NCBI RefSeq assembly: GCF_002355435.1
Contig: NZ_AP017313.1
Location: forward strand, 2,604,001-2,668,000
DNA length: 64,000 nucleotides
Reading direction: 5' to 3'
DNA from: Mucilaginibacter gotjawali
Lineage (GTDB): Bacteria; Bacteroidota; Bacteroidia; Sphingobacteriales; Sphingobacteriaceae
In this document: positions 7,674 through 16,708 of the stretch, one piece after another
Numbering within the stretch: position 1 is the first letter of the stretch
Layout: each line of letters opens with the position of its first letter
The notes under the pieces: model-generated
Told to the model about the DNA's origin: nothing
The model's database searches: none
What the model saw: only the letters and a program-made list of their open reading frames with translations
Made by a program: the position numbers and the translations under genes

Positions 7674-10241
7674 TTAAAAGTCGAACTTAACGCGTGCCCT
7701 GATGCCCCATTTGGATACCTCCGGGTTATCCAGGTAAGTAAAGCGCCTAACCAAATCAACCCTGATCAACCTGAAAATATTTCCTATGCCGAAGCTGCCT
7801 TCCATATACGGCCCGTTATTTAGCGTATAGGTAACCGGTAATCCTGTGGTGCTGTTGATGGGGTACTTCAATAACAACGGGTCGTTAGCCGGATTGTTTT
7901 CGCTCCTTACACCACCCCATAGTCCTTTAAAATCGATGATCTCGCGCAGTTTTAATTTCTTCAGCAAGGGTACTTTATTGAAAAAGAACCCGTTGAAATT
8001 ATGATCGATATTGATGCTGGCATAATGGTCGCTCACAAACTCCTGGAAATTCATCAGGTTGTAGGAATCCAACTGCAACGAATAGGTTTGATTGGCATGG
8101 TGGATATCCATCAGCGGGAACGGCACTTTGCCAAAAATATAGTTCCCCTCAACAATCACATCAGAATAGCCCAACTGCGACAGGTAAAAGCGTTTGGTGA
8201 TGTTGCCGGTTAAGTTTTGGTAATTATACTGTCCTCCAAAAAAATTCTTAACACCCTGGTTATATCTTAGCGTAAAAATAGGGTAGCGGTCAACAATGGG
8301 TACCCTGTAAATTTTACCTTGGTAAAAAGTTTCGTGCGGGGCATACCGTAACTCAAGGGAAAGCTCGGTAGTTTTTACCGTATTGATATTATTTACGTTA
8401 TTGCCAATTACATTCTGAAAATACAAAGCGCCGGCCGGGCTTTGTCCCCAATTTTTAAAACCCACCTTATAGGAAAAATGGTTATCGTATTCATGCACAT
8501 AATCCAAACGGAAAATATTGTTATACAGCCACATATCGTTTTCGCCGCGTTTAAATGATAGCAGGAAATTGTCTTCCTGCACAAACTGCAGCTCCTGGCC
8601 GGGGATCTTGGTGTCGTGCTGGAAGCTGGCCCTGATATAATTTTGCGGGAATGAGTAGATAGATTTGTTGTTGAGTGAATAAGTTGAGCTTAAAAAATAT
8701 TTAAACCGTTCGTCCTTTGTGCCATAGGCGCCATAGGTTTCAAAGTAATAGCGCTTGCTTAATTCTGGTGTCGAGCGGCCGCCCAAACGAACGCGGAAGC
8801 CTTCCACCGGGTTAAAGCTATAAAAAGTACTGGCCGGTCCGGTTTCAAATGCACCGAAGTTTTTGTAACCTGCCAGGCCCAATGTAACCCAATCCATGGT
8901 GCGCTTTACTGAGGCTATAGTTTGCAGGCTGTCGATATTTTTATAGATGCCTGCTTTTTCGGGCGCCAGAGTATCCGGGCGGTTTGCCTCCCAGTAATGA
9001 TTATCCTTGTTTTCTGAATTAGCGGCAAATACCTGCTCAGGGCCGTCATAAGTTGGTTTAGGACGGGGGCTGTTCATCAAAAAACTATCGATGATCACTT
9101 TACGCTCGCCGAACATGCCCCCGCCCTTATTTTTATTCAGCGCAAATTCCATTTTTAAATCGCTTTGGCTTAAATGATATTTACCGTCACCATTCTTTTC
9201 GAACGACAGGATGGTTTGCATCTGGCGCACAAAATTCAGGTTGATGTGCTTGTTTACCGTTAAAACCGCTTTCTCAACAGCATAATTGCCATCCATGGTT
9301 ACATAAAGTTTGCCGGCAAAAAGCAGATCATTGGTATTTCGCGGGGTAAAGCTTAATTCAATTAACTGCGGCGACTGATCCTTCAGCGTATCAGTAATAA
9401 AAAACTTATAAAAATCAGGAGAATGGTCGGCAATAGGGCTCAGCAATTGGTTGGTTACCAGCTGGATATTGTTGTCGTATATATCAATATTTTGATACAA
9501 ACGGTTAAAGTAGGAAGAAAGGCCCTGGTTATCAATAAAACTTTCATCGTATTTAACCTGTTTGTTGGCTTCAATTACCTGTTTTTTGGCATAGGGCGAT
9601 TTGCGGTAATAGTTTTGCGAAAGTTTCTCTTCCATATAAATAGGGAGGAGAATTTTGCCGCCAATGGCTGTTGAATCCTGCTCACGGAACAGGAACTGGT
9701 AATTTTTAAAGATGCGTTTGTTTTTGAATTTGTCTGAAAGGTTGCTCAGGTAAAAATTCAACAGTTCGTACTGGCGGTACTCTGCATAATCATAACTTTC
9801 GAGACGGTTTTTTTCTTTATGGTCGATCACCTGGCGGATCAGTTCAACCGCGGGGTTATTTTTGTTGCGGTATTTTGGTTTCTTACCCGATTTTACCACC
9901 ACTTCGTTCAATAACTGCCGGTCTTCGGTTAACGCGATATTTATGGTTTGCTCTTTGCCGGGTTCAACGGATTTTATTTCGGTTTTAAAACCTACATATG
10001 TAATACGTATTTGTGTGTAGTTGCTATTTGAAACCAGTCGGTATTTGCCCTGGTTATCGCTGGAGGCGCCCTGTTTCCCGCCAACGAACGTTACTGTTAC
10101 AAAAGGCAGGGTTTCTTTTGTTTTGGCGTCGGTAATAGTGCCATGAACCAGGGTTTGGCCATACAGGCCCTGCGCTGCGGCAAAAAAGAACGACACTAAT
10201 AAAATTGGTTTATATAAAATTATAGTAAATAGTTTTTTCAT
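7674..10241 (-). CDS. DUF5686 outer-membrane protein with carboxypeptidase-like domain
   Basis: After a signal peptide ending GLYGQ, residues about 30-115 form a carboxypeptidase-regulatory-like beta domain (LVHGTITDAKTKETLPFVTV...), the usual plug-adjacent domain of Bacteroidota outer-membrane proteins. The remaining 700 residues have the DUF5686 pattern: mixed helices with LESYDYAEYRQYE, then a beta-barrel-like C-terminus ending in an aromatic residue (RARVKFDF). It probably sits in the outer membrane; the role is unknown. I take the ATG at 10241 because it overlaps the upstream gene's TGA as ATGA and gives a clean signal peptide; the longer start is 10250. Confidence 0.8.
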   Translation of the reverse strand: MKKLFTIILYKPILLVSFFFAAAQGLYGQTLVHGTITDAKTKETLPFVTVTFVGGKQGASSDNQGKYRLVSNSNYTQIRITYVGFKTEIKSVEPGKEQTINIALTEDRQLLNEVVVKSGKKPKYRNKNNPAVELIRQVIDHKEKNRLESYDYAEYRQYELLNFYLSNLSDKFKNKRIFKNYQFLFREQDSTAIGGKILLPIYMEEKLSQNYYRKSPYAKKQVIEANKQVKYDESFIDNQGLSSYFNRLYQNIDIYDNNIQLVTNQLLSPIADHSPDFYKFFITDTLKDQSPQLIELSFTPRNTNDLLFAGKLYVTMDGNYAVEKAVLTVNKHINLNFVRQMQTILSFEKNGDGKYHLSQSDLKMEFALNKNKGGGMFGERKVIIDSFLMNSPRPKPTYDGPEQVFAANSENKDNHYWEANRPDTLAPEKAGIYKNIDSLQTIASVKRTMDWVTLGLAGYKNFGAFETGPASTFYSFNPVEGFRVRLGGRSTPELSKRYYFETYGAYGTKDERFKYFLSSTYSLNNKSIYSFPQNYIRASFQHDTKIPGQELQFVQEDNFLLSFKRGENDMWLYNNIFRLDYVHEYDNHFSYKVGFKNWGQSPAGALYFQNVIGNNVNNINTVKTTELSLELRYAPHETFYQGKIYRVPIVDRYPIFTLRYNQGVKNFFGGQYNYQNLTGNITKRFYLSQLGYSDVIVEGNYIFGKVPFPLMDIHHANQTYSLQLDSYNLMNFQEFVSDHYASINIDHNFNGFFFNKVPLLKKLKLREIIDFKGLWGGVRSENNPANDPLLLKYPINSTTGLPVTYTLNNGPYMEGSFGIGNIFRLIRVDLVRRFTYLDNPEVSKWGIRARVKFDF

Positions 10242-10648
10242 TGTAAACATAGTTTAAATGGTGTGCCGGGCTGGCTGTAATCAGGACAATTGGTCCTGGT
10301 ATTCTTTTTTCCAAAATATCGCCCGGCTATATATTCAGGAAAACTTACGACAAAACCTGCTGCAAGGATTACCCAGGTGTGCAGGGTGAGTACCAGGAAT
10401 TCCATATTGATATTTGGCCCGAGAAGGTTGTGCTTTAAGCCTTCGATAGATGCGTTGAACAGGTAAGCGCTGATAGATTTGGCCCTTAACTTATAATCAG
10501 TTGATTTAAAGTTTAAAAGCCATGTTTTAAAGTCCGTTTTCCACCGGAAAGCACTTGCCAGGTTTTTTAAACCCGTAAGTTGTGCATAGTTATCAGCTTT
10601 TTTGATGAAGCTGATCAGTATTTCCTGTGTGATATAGACGATATTCAT
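10238..10648 (-). CDS. Small membrane protein, first gene of MarR-controlled operon
   Basis: The product from ATG 10648 is 136 aa and starts MNIVYITQEILISFIKKADN. It has one strong hydrophobic segment (FLVLTLHTWVILAAGFVVSF) near residues 83-102 and an odd Cys-containing tail. No family is recognised. The longer frame to 10741 runs through the promoter and operator, so it is rejected as the start. Its stop codon overlaps the DUF5686 start (ATGA), so the two are translationally coupled. Confidence 0.6.
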   Translation of the reverse strand: MNIVYITQEILISFIKKADNYAQLTGLKNLASAFRWKTDFKTWLLNFKSTDYKLRAKSISAYLFNASIEGLKHNLLGPNINMEFLVLTLHTWVILAAGFVVSFPEYIAGRYFGKKNTRTNCPDYSQPGTPFKLCLQ

Positions 10649-10665
10649 ATTTTTTATTTGACAGT

Positions 10666-10699
10666 ACAAATGTAAACCAAGTTGACTATATTGGTCAAC
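10666..10699 (-). promoter_or_regulatory. Candidate MarR operator pair and -7 element
   Basis: Two overlapping signals are present. One is the 24-bp sequence shared with the marR promoter (10666-10689). The other is a perfect dyad GTTGAC-N7-GTCAAC at 10681-10699. On the minus strand a TACATTTG -7 box (10667-10674) sits inside the shared site, about 20 nt from the start codon, so a bound dimer would block polymerase. Confidence 0.6.
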
Positions 10700-10970
10700 T
10701 GAATTTACCAATTTGACAATCATATAACATCTTTGTGACAAAAGAATGAAGATTATATACTGCCTTTAATGAGTAGGCGATCAGGAAGCGGAAATATTTT
10801 AATGGTTGAAAAAAATTACTTTTGAGGGGTAACTACGGGCTTATTATATCGTCTTGTTTCATTGACCAAAAAGCGATGTAATTAATTTGACCCTTATTGG
10901 CCTTTTTTATAGAATATAATCCTGAAATTTATTGCCTGTACCTTAAGGGCTGCTACTAAACACATATCGA

Positions 10971-12296
10971 ATGAATTTCATAAAAAAGCATTTTCCTGCG
11001 CTTGGGCTTGGTTTCCTCGTCTTATCAGCCACAGTTTTATCTTTTACCCGCATTTCAGGAACAACAGCAAAAGCTCCGTTAACACAAAAATGTTTGATCG
11101 TATCTGATATTCACTTTAATCCTTTTTATGGCACTACGGTGGGCGACAGCGTTTTAAAAAAGAAGCTGGAAAACGCGTCGTTTGCGGAATGGAAACAATA
11201 TTTTGAAGGGTTTGCGCCGCAGATGGCCATCAATAGTAACCTGCTATTTAAAGATGCCAATTACGGGGTGTTGCAATCTGCTTTGTTTAATATGAAAAAA
11301 CGGCTGCCCGATCCGGCTTTTATCCTTATCGCGGGCGATTTTATCTGGCACGGCGCCACCCCGGCTGATTCGGTGCTGAAAAAGAAATGCATCCTGTTTA
11401 TTGCGGGGTTATTAAAGGAGTATTTTCCGAATGCATTGATCATCCCGGCGATGGGCAATAACGATACTTACGGACAGGACTATGCCCTGCAGGATTCTAA
11501 ATTTTTAAATGATTTTGCCAGCGCCTGGGAGCCGAACTTGCCCGGGCCTTCGGCTGATTCGTTAAAGGCCAGGGGGTATTACACTGCCGAAACGGGCAAT
11601 TTGAGGCTGGTGGTGATCAATACCGCATCTTTAAATTTGGGCAGCAATTATAAACCACAGGCCGATGCGATGCTCAAATGGTTGGATAATAACCTGGCCA
11701 ATGCCAACGGCAAAAACGTATGGATATTGATGCACATCCCGCCGGGAATCAACGCCTTTAACAAAAAGAACTTCTGGAATGTAGCGTCTTCCGATGCATT
11801 TGTCCACACTATCGTAAAACATGCCGCATCGGTTAAACTCATTATTGGCAGCCATGTACATTTGAATGATTTTAAGGTGGTGTATGATAATGCCAGGATG
11901 CCGAAGCCGGTGGCTTTGATGCGGATTGTACCTTCGATATGCTCTAATCATGGTAATAACCCATCGTTTGAAGTGGCTGAATTTAATACGGCTACCGGGA
12001 ATATTGTCAATGAAACCAACTGGTACCTTAACCTTGCGACTATCCCGAAGGATAAAGAAACGCAGCAACTTACCTGGACAGATACATTGAATACTGCAAA
12101 ATCCCTTGAAATGAAAGGCCTTAGCGCCGTAGATTTTTCAAAACTGATCGATCATATTAAGGCTGATAAAACCGGGCAAATGATCAAGCATTATGCAGAT
12201 TTTTATGATGTGGGGACAAAAGCGGACAGCGCGATTTTTATCAATCACGCCACTTATATGAATTATTTAAAAGCGGATTCGTTGAGGGAGAAATAG
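10971..12296 (+). CDS. Secreted metallophosphoesterase, acid sphingomyelinase-like
   Basis: A hydrophobic N-terminus (about 10-25) suggests export. The calcineurin-like metal motifs occur in order: SDIHFNPFY (D46, H48), AGDFIWHG (D123), GNND (162-165), HIPPGINAF and GSHVHLNDF. The SDIHxxPxY and HIPPG elements are typical of acid sphingomyelinase-like phosphodiesterases. It likely cleaves a phosphodiester in the periplasm or outside the cell; the substrate is not evident. No linked lipid genes are present. The start is the ATG at 10971, and upstream sequence holds no other frame. Confidence 0.8.
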   Translation: MNFIKKHFPALGLGFLVLSATVLSFTRISGTTAKAPLTQKCLIVSDIHFNPFYGTTVGDSVLKKKLENASFAEWKQYFEGFAPQMAINSNLLFKDANYGVLQSALFNMKKRLPDPAFILIAGDFIWHGATPADSVLKKKCILFIAGLLKEYFPNALIIPAMGNNDTYGQDYALQDSKFLNDFASAWEPNLPGPSADSLKARGYYTAETGNLRLVVINTASLNLGSNYKPQADAMLKWLDNNLANANGKNVWILMHIPPGINAFNKKNFWNVASSDAFVHTIVKHAASVKLIIGSHVHLNDFKVVYDNARMPKPVALMRIVPSICSNHGNNPSFEVAEFNTATGNIVNETNWYLNLATIPKDKETQQLTWTDTLNTAKSLEMKGLSAVDFSKLIDHIKADKTGQMIKHYADFYDVGTKADSAIFINHATYMNYLKADSLREK

Positions 12297-12332
12297 ATCT
12301 GGTGTGTGTGATTCCTGCCAAGAGGAGAATTT

Positions 12333-12433
12333 ACACACCCCCGCCCCCTCTCAAGAGGGGAACCCGGCGCACTGTGGCCTTTTTAAAGCCCAGCCTGTGC
12401 GATTCCCCTCTTGAGAGGGGTGGAGGGGTGTGT
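12333..12433. repeat. GC-rich inverted repeat (CCCTCTCAAGAGGGG type)
   Basis: ACACACCCCCGCCCCCTCTC (12333-12352) plus AAGAGGGGAA is mirrored at 12403-12433 with three mismatches in about 30 bp; the loop is 40 nt. Each arm also carries its own small palindrome, CCCTCTTGAGAGGGG-like. It lies between two plus-strand genes. No flanking target duplication was found, so it may be a dispersed palindrome or a terminator of the phosphoesterase gene. Confidence 0.6.
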
Positions 12434-12474
12434 TAGTGGTATGTCTGTTTCTGGTAATTTTTATATAAACATTT

Positions 12475-13392
12475 ATGATGAACACCTATTCACGCCGCCA
12501 ATTTCTGCAAACCTCGTCACTGCTGGCAGCAGGGGCGGCAATAGCATCCTCATTCAAGCTCAAAAAGGAAAAACCGCTGCTGTCTTTTTCAACTTTGGGC
12601 TGTCCCGATTGGTCGTTTAACCAAATCATTGATTTTGCTGCCCAACATGGCTACGATGGCATCGAGCTGCGCGGCATCCGGCGTGAAATGGACCTTACCA
12701 AAGTAAAAGAATTAAGTACCGACGAAAACAGGCGGCAAACTTTACAGCAAATGAAGGACAAGGGCCTGCGCTTTGCCGACCTGGGCTCTTCCGCAATGAT
12801 GCATATTGCCGATCCTGCTGAAAGAGGGAAAAATTTAGACGAAGGCCGCCGCTTTATCGACCTGGCGCAGCAACTGGAATGCCCTTTTGTACGCGTCTTC
12901 CCTAATACCTTCCCGAAAGACGGGGACAAAGCCGCTGCCACAGACCTGATGGTGAAAGGCCTGCTGGAACTGGCCGACCATGCCAAAGGGAGCAAGGTAA
13001 GTGTATTGGTTGAATCGCATGGCGACCTGGTAAAAATAGCCGGCCTTGAAACCGTGTTGAAAGCCGCCAAACACCCCAACACCGGCATGATCTGGGACGT
13101 GTGCAACATGTGGGCCATCACCAAAGAACCGCCTGCCGAAGCCTATAAAGCTTTACACCCCTATATCAGGCATACGCATATAAAAGACGGAAAAATTGCC
13201 GGCAACGATGTGCATTATGTGCTGTTAGGGCAGGGGGAAGTGCCCATTTTTGAAGCAATTGACGCCCTGCGGAACGGGGGATACAAAGGCTTTTACAGCT
13301 TTGAATGGGAAAAACTATGGCATCCTGAAATTGGGGAACCCGATGTGGCCATAGCGGATTATGCGAGGGTGATGAGAGCGCATTTTGGGTAA
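12475..13392 (+). CDS. Sugar phosphate isomerase/epimerase, secreted TIM barrel
   Basis: A twin-arginine-type signal (SRRQFLQTSSLLAAGAAIAS) precedes an AP-endonuclease-2/xylose isomerase-like TIM barrel of about 275 residues. Landmarks are HGYDGIELRGI (substrate-side strand), VRVFPNTF, LVESHGD, MIWDVCNMW and IRHTHIKDGK, which supply the Glu, His and Asp metal ligands of this family. A final SFEWEKLWHPE carries the last Glu. The family converts or epimerises sugars; the exact sugar cannot be told. The gene stands alone. Confidence 0.8.
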   Translation: MMNTYSRRQFLQTSSLLAAGAAIASSFKLKKEKPLLSFSTLGCPDWSFNQIIDFAAQHGYDGIELRGIRREMDLTKVKELSTDENRRQTLQQMKDKGLRFADLGSSAMMHIADPAERGKNLDEGRRFIDLAQQLECPFVRVFPNTFPKDGDKAAATDLMVKGLLELADHAKGSKVSVLVESHGDLVKIAGLETVLKAAKHPNTGMIWDVCNMWAITKEPPAEAYKALHPYIRHTHIKDGKIAGNDVHYVLLGQGEVPIFEAIDALRNGGYKGFYSFEWEKLWHPEIGEPDVAIADYARVMRAHFG

Positions 13393-13457
13393 TTATTTGG
13401 CTGAATTTATTTTTAGGACGCGTCTTTTAATCCAAGGCGCGCCCGGCTATCTTGACA

Positions 13458-14954
13458 TCAGGATTTAAAGTGAAAAAGCATCATACTGTTATTACGGTTT
13501 GCAATCGCTTGCTTGCGATAGCTTTTGTAATAGGCTAAAGTCATTAACTCTACCTGGTAATGAAATCCGTCGTTTTTAACCGCCTTATCCGTTAGTCTGC
13601 TAAAAAAAATCTGGTTAATGTTTTTAGGGTTGATGTTTTGTAATTCAGCATTTTTAATGCGTTTGCCGTTTAACCAAATTCCATATGTGCCAGCGTCAGC
13701 CCATGTGGCCAGGTCATGCGCACTTACGACCGATCCATGTGCTGGTGCTGGCGGGTAATCAAAAATGATTGTTCTGTATTTTTGCTGCGCCAAACTCATG
13801 TGTTGGAACAGGTATTCCATGCGTTCTTCCTCAGGCTTAGTTATACTCTTGCTTACGTCAAGGCGCCGGGTGGTGTATTTCGTTTCATAAGCTTCGTATT
13901 CGGCCATTTCACTTGCCGAAATACCATTAATGGTACTCGGATATTTTCGCCCGTCAAAATGTACCATTACGCCGCCGTTGTTTGATTTACTTGCAATTGG
14001 TTGGTTGCTATCCTTTGATTTTGCTGAATCGACAGGCTTGTTATTACTTGTTGGTTGCTGTGCAATTGTTTTGTTACAAAATAGTATAAATGCACCGGCG
14101 ATAACCGGGATTACTGTGAGCCGGATAGCCCAGGCCGAAGCTGCGGAAGTGTGTTTGGTCATCATCATTAATCGTTTTTTGGTTATGGAATAGTTAAACT
14201 CACTGGTGATACTTAAGCCAGGGAGTAGCGAGGCTTTACTTAGCAATAATTTCTGGTACCTGCTGATATTGCCGGAACTGCGAAGTGCAGCCGCATCAGC
14301 AATAAATTCATGGTTGAGTTGAATAGCCCGGCGGAAAAAGAAAAAAAATGGGTTAAACCAGAAGACAGCCTGGACCAGACTGATGAAGATTACATCAATG
14401 GAGTGATATTGAACTGCGTGGGCCATTTCATGGTCAATTACGCCTTGTTCGATCTTATTTTGATAATAGTATTTTTTATTTAAAAAGATATGGCCTAAAA
14501 AGGTGTGAGGAACGACGTCCTTGTCGGTAAGTACCAGCCAGGCTTCACCATATCGCTGTTTATCCTGATGCCTGAATTCTTTAATAATAAAAAATAGATT
14601 GATGAAAAACCGCAAAAGCAGCAACATAGCTACTATACAGTAGATAACTGCGGCGTAATAGCCATAATTAATTTGCGATTTACCAGGGGTGATGGTTGCT
14701 TGAGTTTTTGTTTCTGCTGTTAGTGCACTATTAACGTTAACGATTTGCTGCTGTACAGCAGCAAATGACGGCATTTCGGGTGTTGTTCTCTCGTTTTGAT
14801 GAACAATAATCAATGGTACCGTTAACGAAAATAAAATACTCAGCAGCAGATAAGCCCTGTTAAAATTAAACAGGTTGGTGTTTTTGAGCAGCAGCTGATA
14901 AACCATTAATAGCATGCCCGAACAAAGTGTCGAGTTGATTACCCAGTTAATCAT
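13458..14954 (-). CDS. blaR1: BlaR1-type M56 membrane metallopeptidase
   Basis: Four N-terminal helices surround a zinc metalloprotease site with HEMAH at 175-179 and a downstream Glu in ELNHEFIADAAAL. This is the M56 family that senses a signal and cleaves the partner BlaI repressor. The C-terminal 200 residues are periplasmic and polar and do not look like the beta-lactam-binding domain of classical BlaR1, so the inducer may be something else. The BlaI-type repressor gene lies directly upstream (28 nt), in the same operon. Confidence 0.85.
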   Translation of the reverse strand: MINWVINSTLCSGMLLMVYQLLLKNTNLFNFNRAYLLLSILFSLTVPLIIVHQNERTTPEMPSFAAVQQQIVNVNSALTAETKTQATITPGKSQINYGYYAAVIYCIVAMLLLLRFFINLFFIIKEFRHQDKQRYGEAWLVLTDKDVVPHTFLGHIFLNKKYYYQNKIEQGVIDHEMAHAVQYHSIDVIFISLVQAVFWFNPFFFFFRRAIQLNHEFIADAAALRSSGNISRYQKLLLSKASLLPGLSITSEFNYSITKKRLMMMTKHTSAASAWAIRLTVIPVIAGAFILFCNKTIAQQPTSNNKPVDSAKSKDSNQPIASKSNNGGVMVHFDGRKYPSTINGISASEMAEYEAYETKYTTRRLDVSKSITKPEEERMEYLFQHMSLAQQKYRTIIFDYPPAPAHGSVVSAHDLATWADAGTYGIWLNGKRIKNAELQNINPKNINQIFFSRLTDKAVKNDGFHYQVELMTLAYYKSYRKQAIANRNNSMMLFHFKS

Positions 14955-14982
14955 TTGTTTTTGCGTTTAATTTCGGTTTCTA

Positions 14983-15321
14983 TTATTTTTTTAGCTCTTC
15001 CAGTTCTTTGGCTGACAGATCAGTCTCTTTGGTGAAGAATGACGCGAATTGCATAGCCGAACTGCCAAAGAAATTATTGATAAGGCCTTTTACCTGCTTT
15101 GAAAAATAGGCGGATTTTTTAACCAGCGGAAAATATTGCCGGCTATTGCCCATTAATTCATAGCCCACAAAACCCTTATTCTGCATGCGTTTTAATAAAG
15201 TTGCAATAGTAGTAGTGGCTGGTTTGGGATCAGGGTAGCTTTCAATAAGGTCTTTCATGAATACGCGGTCGCGGTCCCATATCATTTCCATTAACTGTTC
15301 TTCGGCATCGGTTAATTTCAT
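14983..15321 (-). CDS. blaI: BlaI/MecI/CopY-family repressor
   Basis: This winged-helix repressor is read from the ATG at 15321 (MKLTDAEEQLMEMIWDRDRV) to give 112 aa, the usual BlaI length. The longer frame would include the operator. The DNA-binding helix is TTTIATLLKRMQNKGFV. The C-terminal half supports dimerisation and holds the usual Asn-Phe region (NNFFGSSAMQF) where BlaR1-type proteases cut. Downstream is the BlaR1-like gene. A palindromic operator covers its promoter. Confidence 0.88.
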   Translation of the reverse strand: MKLTDAEEQLMEMIWDRDRVFMKDLIESYPDPKPATTTIATLLKRMQNKGFVGYELMGNSRQYFPLVKKSAYFSKQVKGLINNFFGSSAMQFASFFTKETDLSAKELEELKK

Positions 15322-15340
15322 CTGCTCTATAAGTTTAGAA

Positions 15341-15364
15341 TATACTCTACAAATGTAGAGTATA
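15341..15364. promoter_or_regulatory. BlaI operator
   Basis: TATACTCTAC-AAAT-GTAGAGTATA is a 24-bp dyad with perfect 10-bp arms. Its core TACAAATGTA matches the TACA/TGTA half-sites of BlaI/MecI operators. It ends 20 nt upstream of the blaI start and covers the -7 box, so autorepression is expected. Confidence 0.85.
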
Positions 15365-15380
15365 AAATTGCAATTCCAAA
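15350..15380 (-). promoter_or_regulatory. blaI promoter (TTTG -33, TACATTTG -7)
   Basis: On the minus strand TTTG (15377-15380) is followed after exactly 19 nt by TACATTTG (15350-15357). This fits the Bacteroidota consensus and is one of the clearest promoters in the window. The -7 box lies inside the BlaI operator. Confidence 0.8.
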
Positions 15381-15392
15381 TTTTTCTCAAAA

Positions 15393-15430
15393 AAAAACGA
15401 ACGTCACCCGTGCAGGCAATGTTCGTTTTA
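15393..15430 (-). terminator. Terminator of the beta-propeller gene
   Basis: AAAACGAAC pairs with GTTCGTTTT around an 18-nt loop. The minus strand then has a run of T residues, as required for the gene ending at 15453. Confidence 0.7.
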
Positions 15431-15452
15431 AAATGAAGGAAAAGGTCTCTCC

Positions 15453-16508
15453 TTATACCAACTTTATCTTCCCCAACTTATCCGTCATCATTTCGGTAAA
15501 CCAAAGGTTGCCATCATGGTCGGGCCGGATGCGGTGCATCATGGACATTTTGCTGGGGATGGTATGCATCACAAAGGGAATGCCCGAAAGGTCGTCGCCC
15601 TGCAGCTGCCTGATCGATTTATCAAACATGATGATATAATCATACCCTGCCGGGGTAGGGTTGGCAGCATCAACATAAACCTGCACCCACAGGTTGCCAT
15701 CCGGATCGAAGGAAAGCGAAGCCAGGATATCGTTTTTTCGTAATGCAGGCACACGGTATTCGGTCATATTACCATTCATGTCAATTTTGCCAATTTTTAC
15801 GCCCGCTTCTTCGGTAAACCACATAAACGGCTCGCATTGGTCGGGGATCACGGCAATAGGGCGGCTGTTTGCTGTGGGGATCTTATATTCGTTCACCACG
15901 CCGTCTTTTGATATGTTAAGGATCATGCTGCCCAATAGTTCGGTACCCCAGATCCCGCCATCGGCGCCGGCCGAAAGAAATATGGGCAGGGCGGCCAGTG
16001 TGTTCAGTTGAAAATGTTCAACTGATCTGTCTTTTTTTATCCGGCCTATGGTACTGGTGCGTTTGCCCGTAAACCAGATGGTTTCGCCATCGGCGTCAAG
16101 GCCAATACCATGCGGGGCCGTATTGATGACGGTTGGATGTGCACCGGCCGTATATATTTGCACGTCAATCTGTTCCACTATATTCCCGTTATCATCCAGC
16201 CGGGCTATTATGCCAATAAATTCAAGCGAAACCCAAAGCTGGTTGTGTTTATCAATTAACAGGCCATGGGGGCCGCTGTCGTCCGGCATTTTATAATAGG
16301 TAAGCAGCTTTCCGCTATAGTCGAATTTGGCGATGCGGTGCATGTTTTGCCCGGTAACAAAAATAAAATCCTTGCTGATCACCAGCTCGTGGGTCGATCC
16401 TGGCAGTGTGTCGCCGGGCCAATTCAGGCTGTATTCGGTAATTATTCCAAGGGTTGAGGGGTTGGTGGTGGTAGGCGCATTGGGCATGCCGGGCATATTC
16501 ATATCCAT
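15453..16508 (-). CDS. Vgb-like (virginiamycin B lyase family) beta-propeller protein
   Basis: The 351-aa product consists of repeated blades with PHGxxxD and LWFTE/IWFTG motifs (for example GPHGLLIDKHNQLWVS, APHGIGLDADGETIWFTG, PFMWFTEEAGVKIGKI, GNLWFTEMMTDKLGKI). These are the blade signatures of virginiamycin B lyase and related propellers. The lyase needs specific His and Glu residues that I cannot verify, so resistance should not be assumed. Its Met-rich start (MDMNMPGMPNAP) lacks a signal peptide. It may be a general propeller hydrolase or binding protein. Confidence 0.7.
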   Translation of the reverse strand: MDMNMPGMPNAPTTTNPSTLGIITEYSLNWPGDTLPGSTHELVISKDFIFVTGQNMHRIAKFDYSGKLLTYYKMPDDSGPHGLLIDKHNQLWVSLEFIGIIARLDDNGNIVEQIDVQIYTAGAHPTVINTAPHGIGLDADGETIWFTGKRTSTIGRIKKDRSVEHFQLNTLAALPIFLSAGADGGIWGTELLGSMILNISKDGVVNEYKIPTANSRPIAVIPDQCEPFMWFTEEAGVKIGKIDMNGNMTEYRVPALRKNDILASLSFDPDGNLWVQVYVDAANPTPAGYDYIIMFDKSIRQLQGDDLSGIPFVMHTIPSKMSMMHRIRPDHDGNLWFTEMMTDKLGKIKLV

Positions 16509-16650
16509 GTTTTTAAGGGTTTGGTTTTATTGGTTAGGTTAAAAGGTTTGTTGATAAGGTTGTTAAATTTGACAACTAAGTTAATGTTAATCCATAAAAT
16601 ATTTCTTTTAAGATTTAAAAATCGCTAAAAGATGATTTTATAAGGATATC

Positions 16651-16674
16651 GTAGAGACGCGATGCATCGCGTCT
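16651..16674. repeat. GAGACGC palindromic repeat, copy 2
   Basis: GTAGAGACGCGATGCATCGC followed by GTCT is a nearly perfect palindrome centred on ATGCAT. It lies in a 409-bp gene-free stretch (16509-16917) with two more copies. Confidence 0.7.
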
Positions 16675-16708
16675 TTGCCCTTCTAAGCAATTACACGCCT
16701 GTCAGCAG

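Noticed and set aside
10649..10741. Longer start of the small membrane protein gene
   Set aside because: It would translate the promoter and the operator dyad; the ATG at 10648 follows them.
12651..13124. A 157-codon open frame antisense to the TIM-barrel isomerase
   Set aside because: It mirrors a well-supported gene; the product is rich in Ser, Arg and Cys with no domain pattern, typical of an antisense shadow.
15322..15390. Longer start of the BlaI-type gene
   Set aside because: It would run through the operator and -7 box; MKLTDAEEQ at 15321 is the family start.
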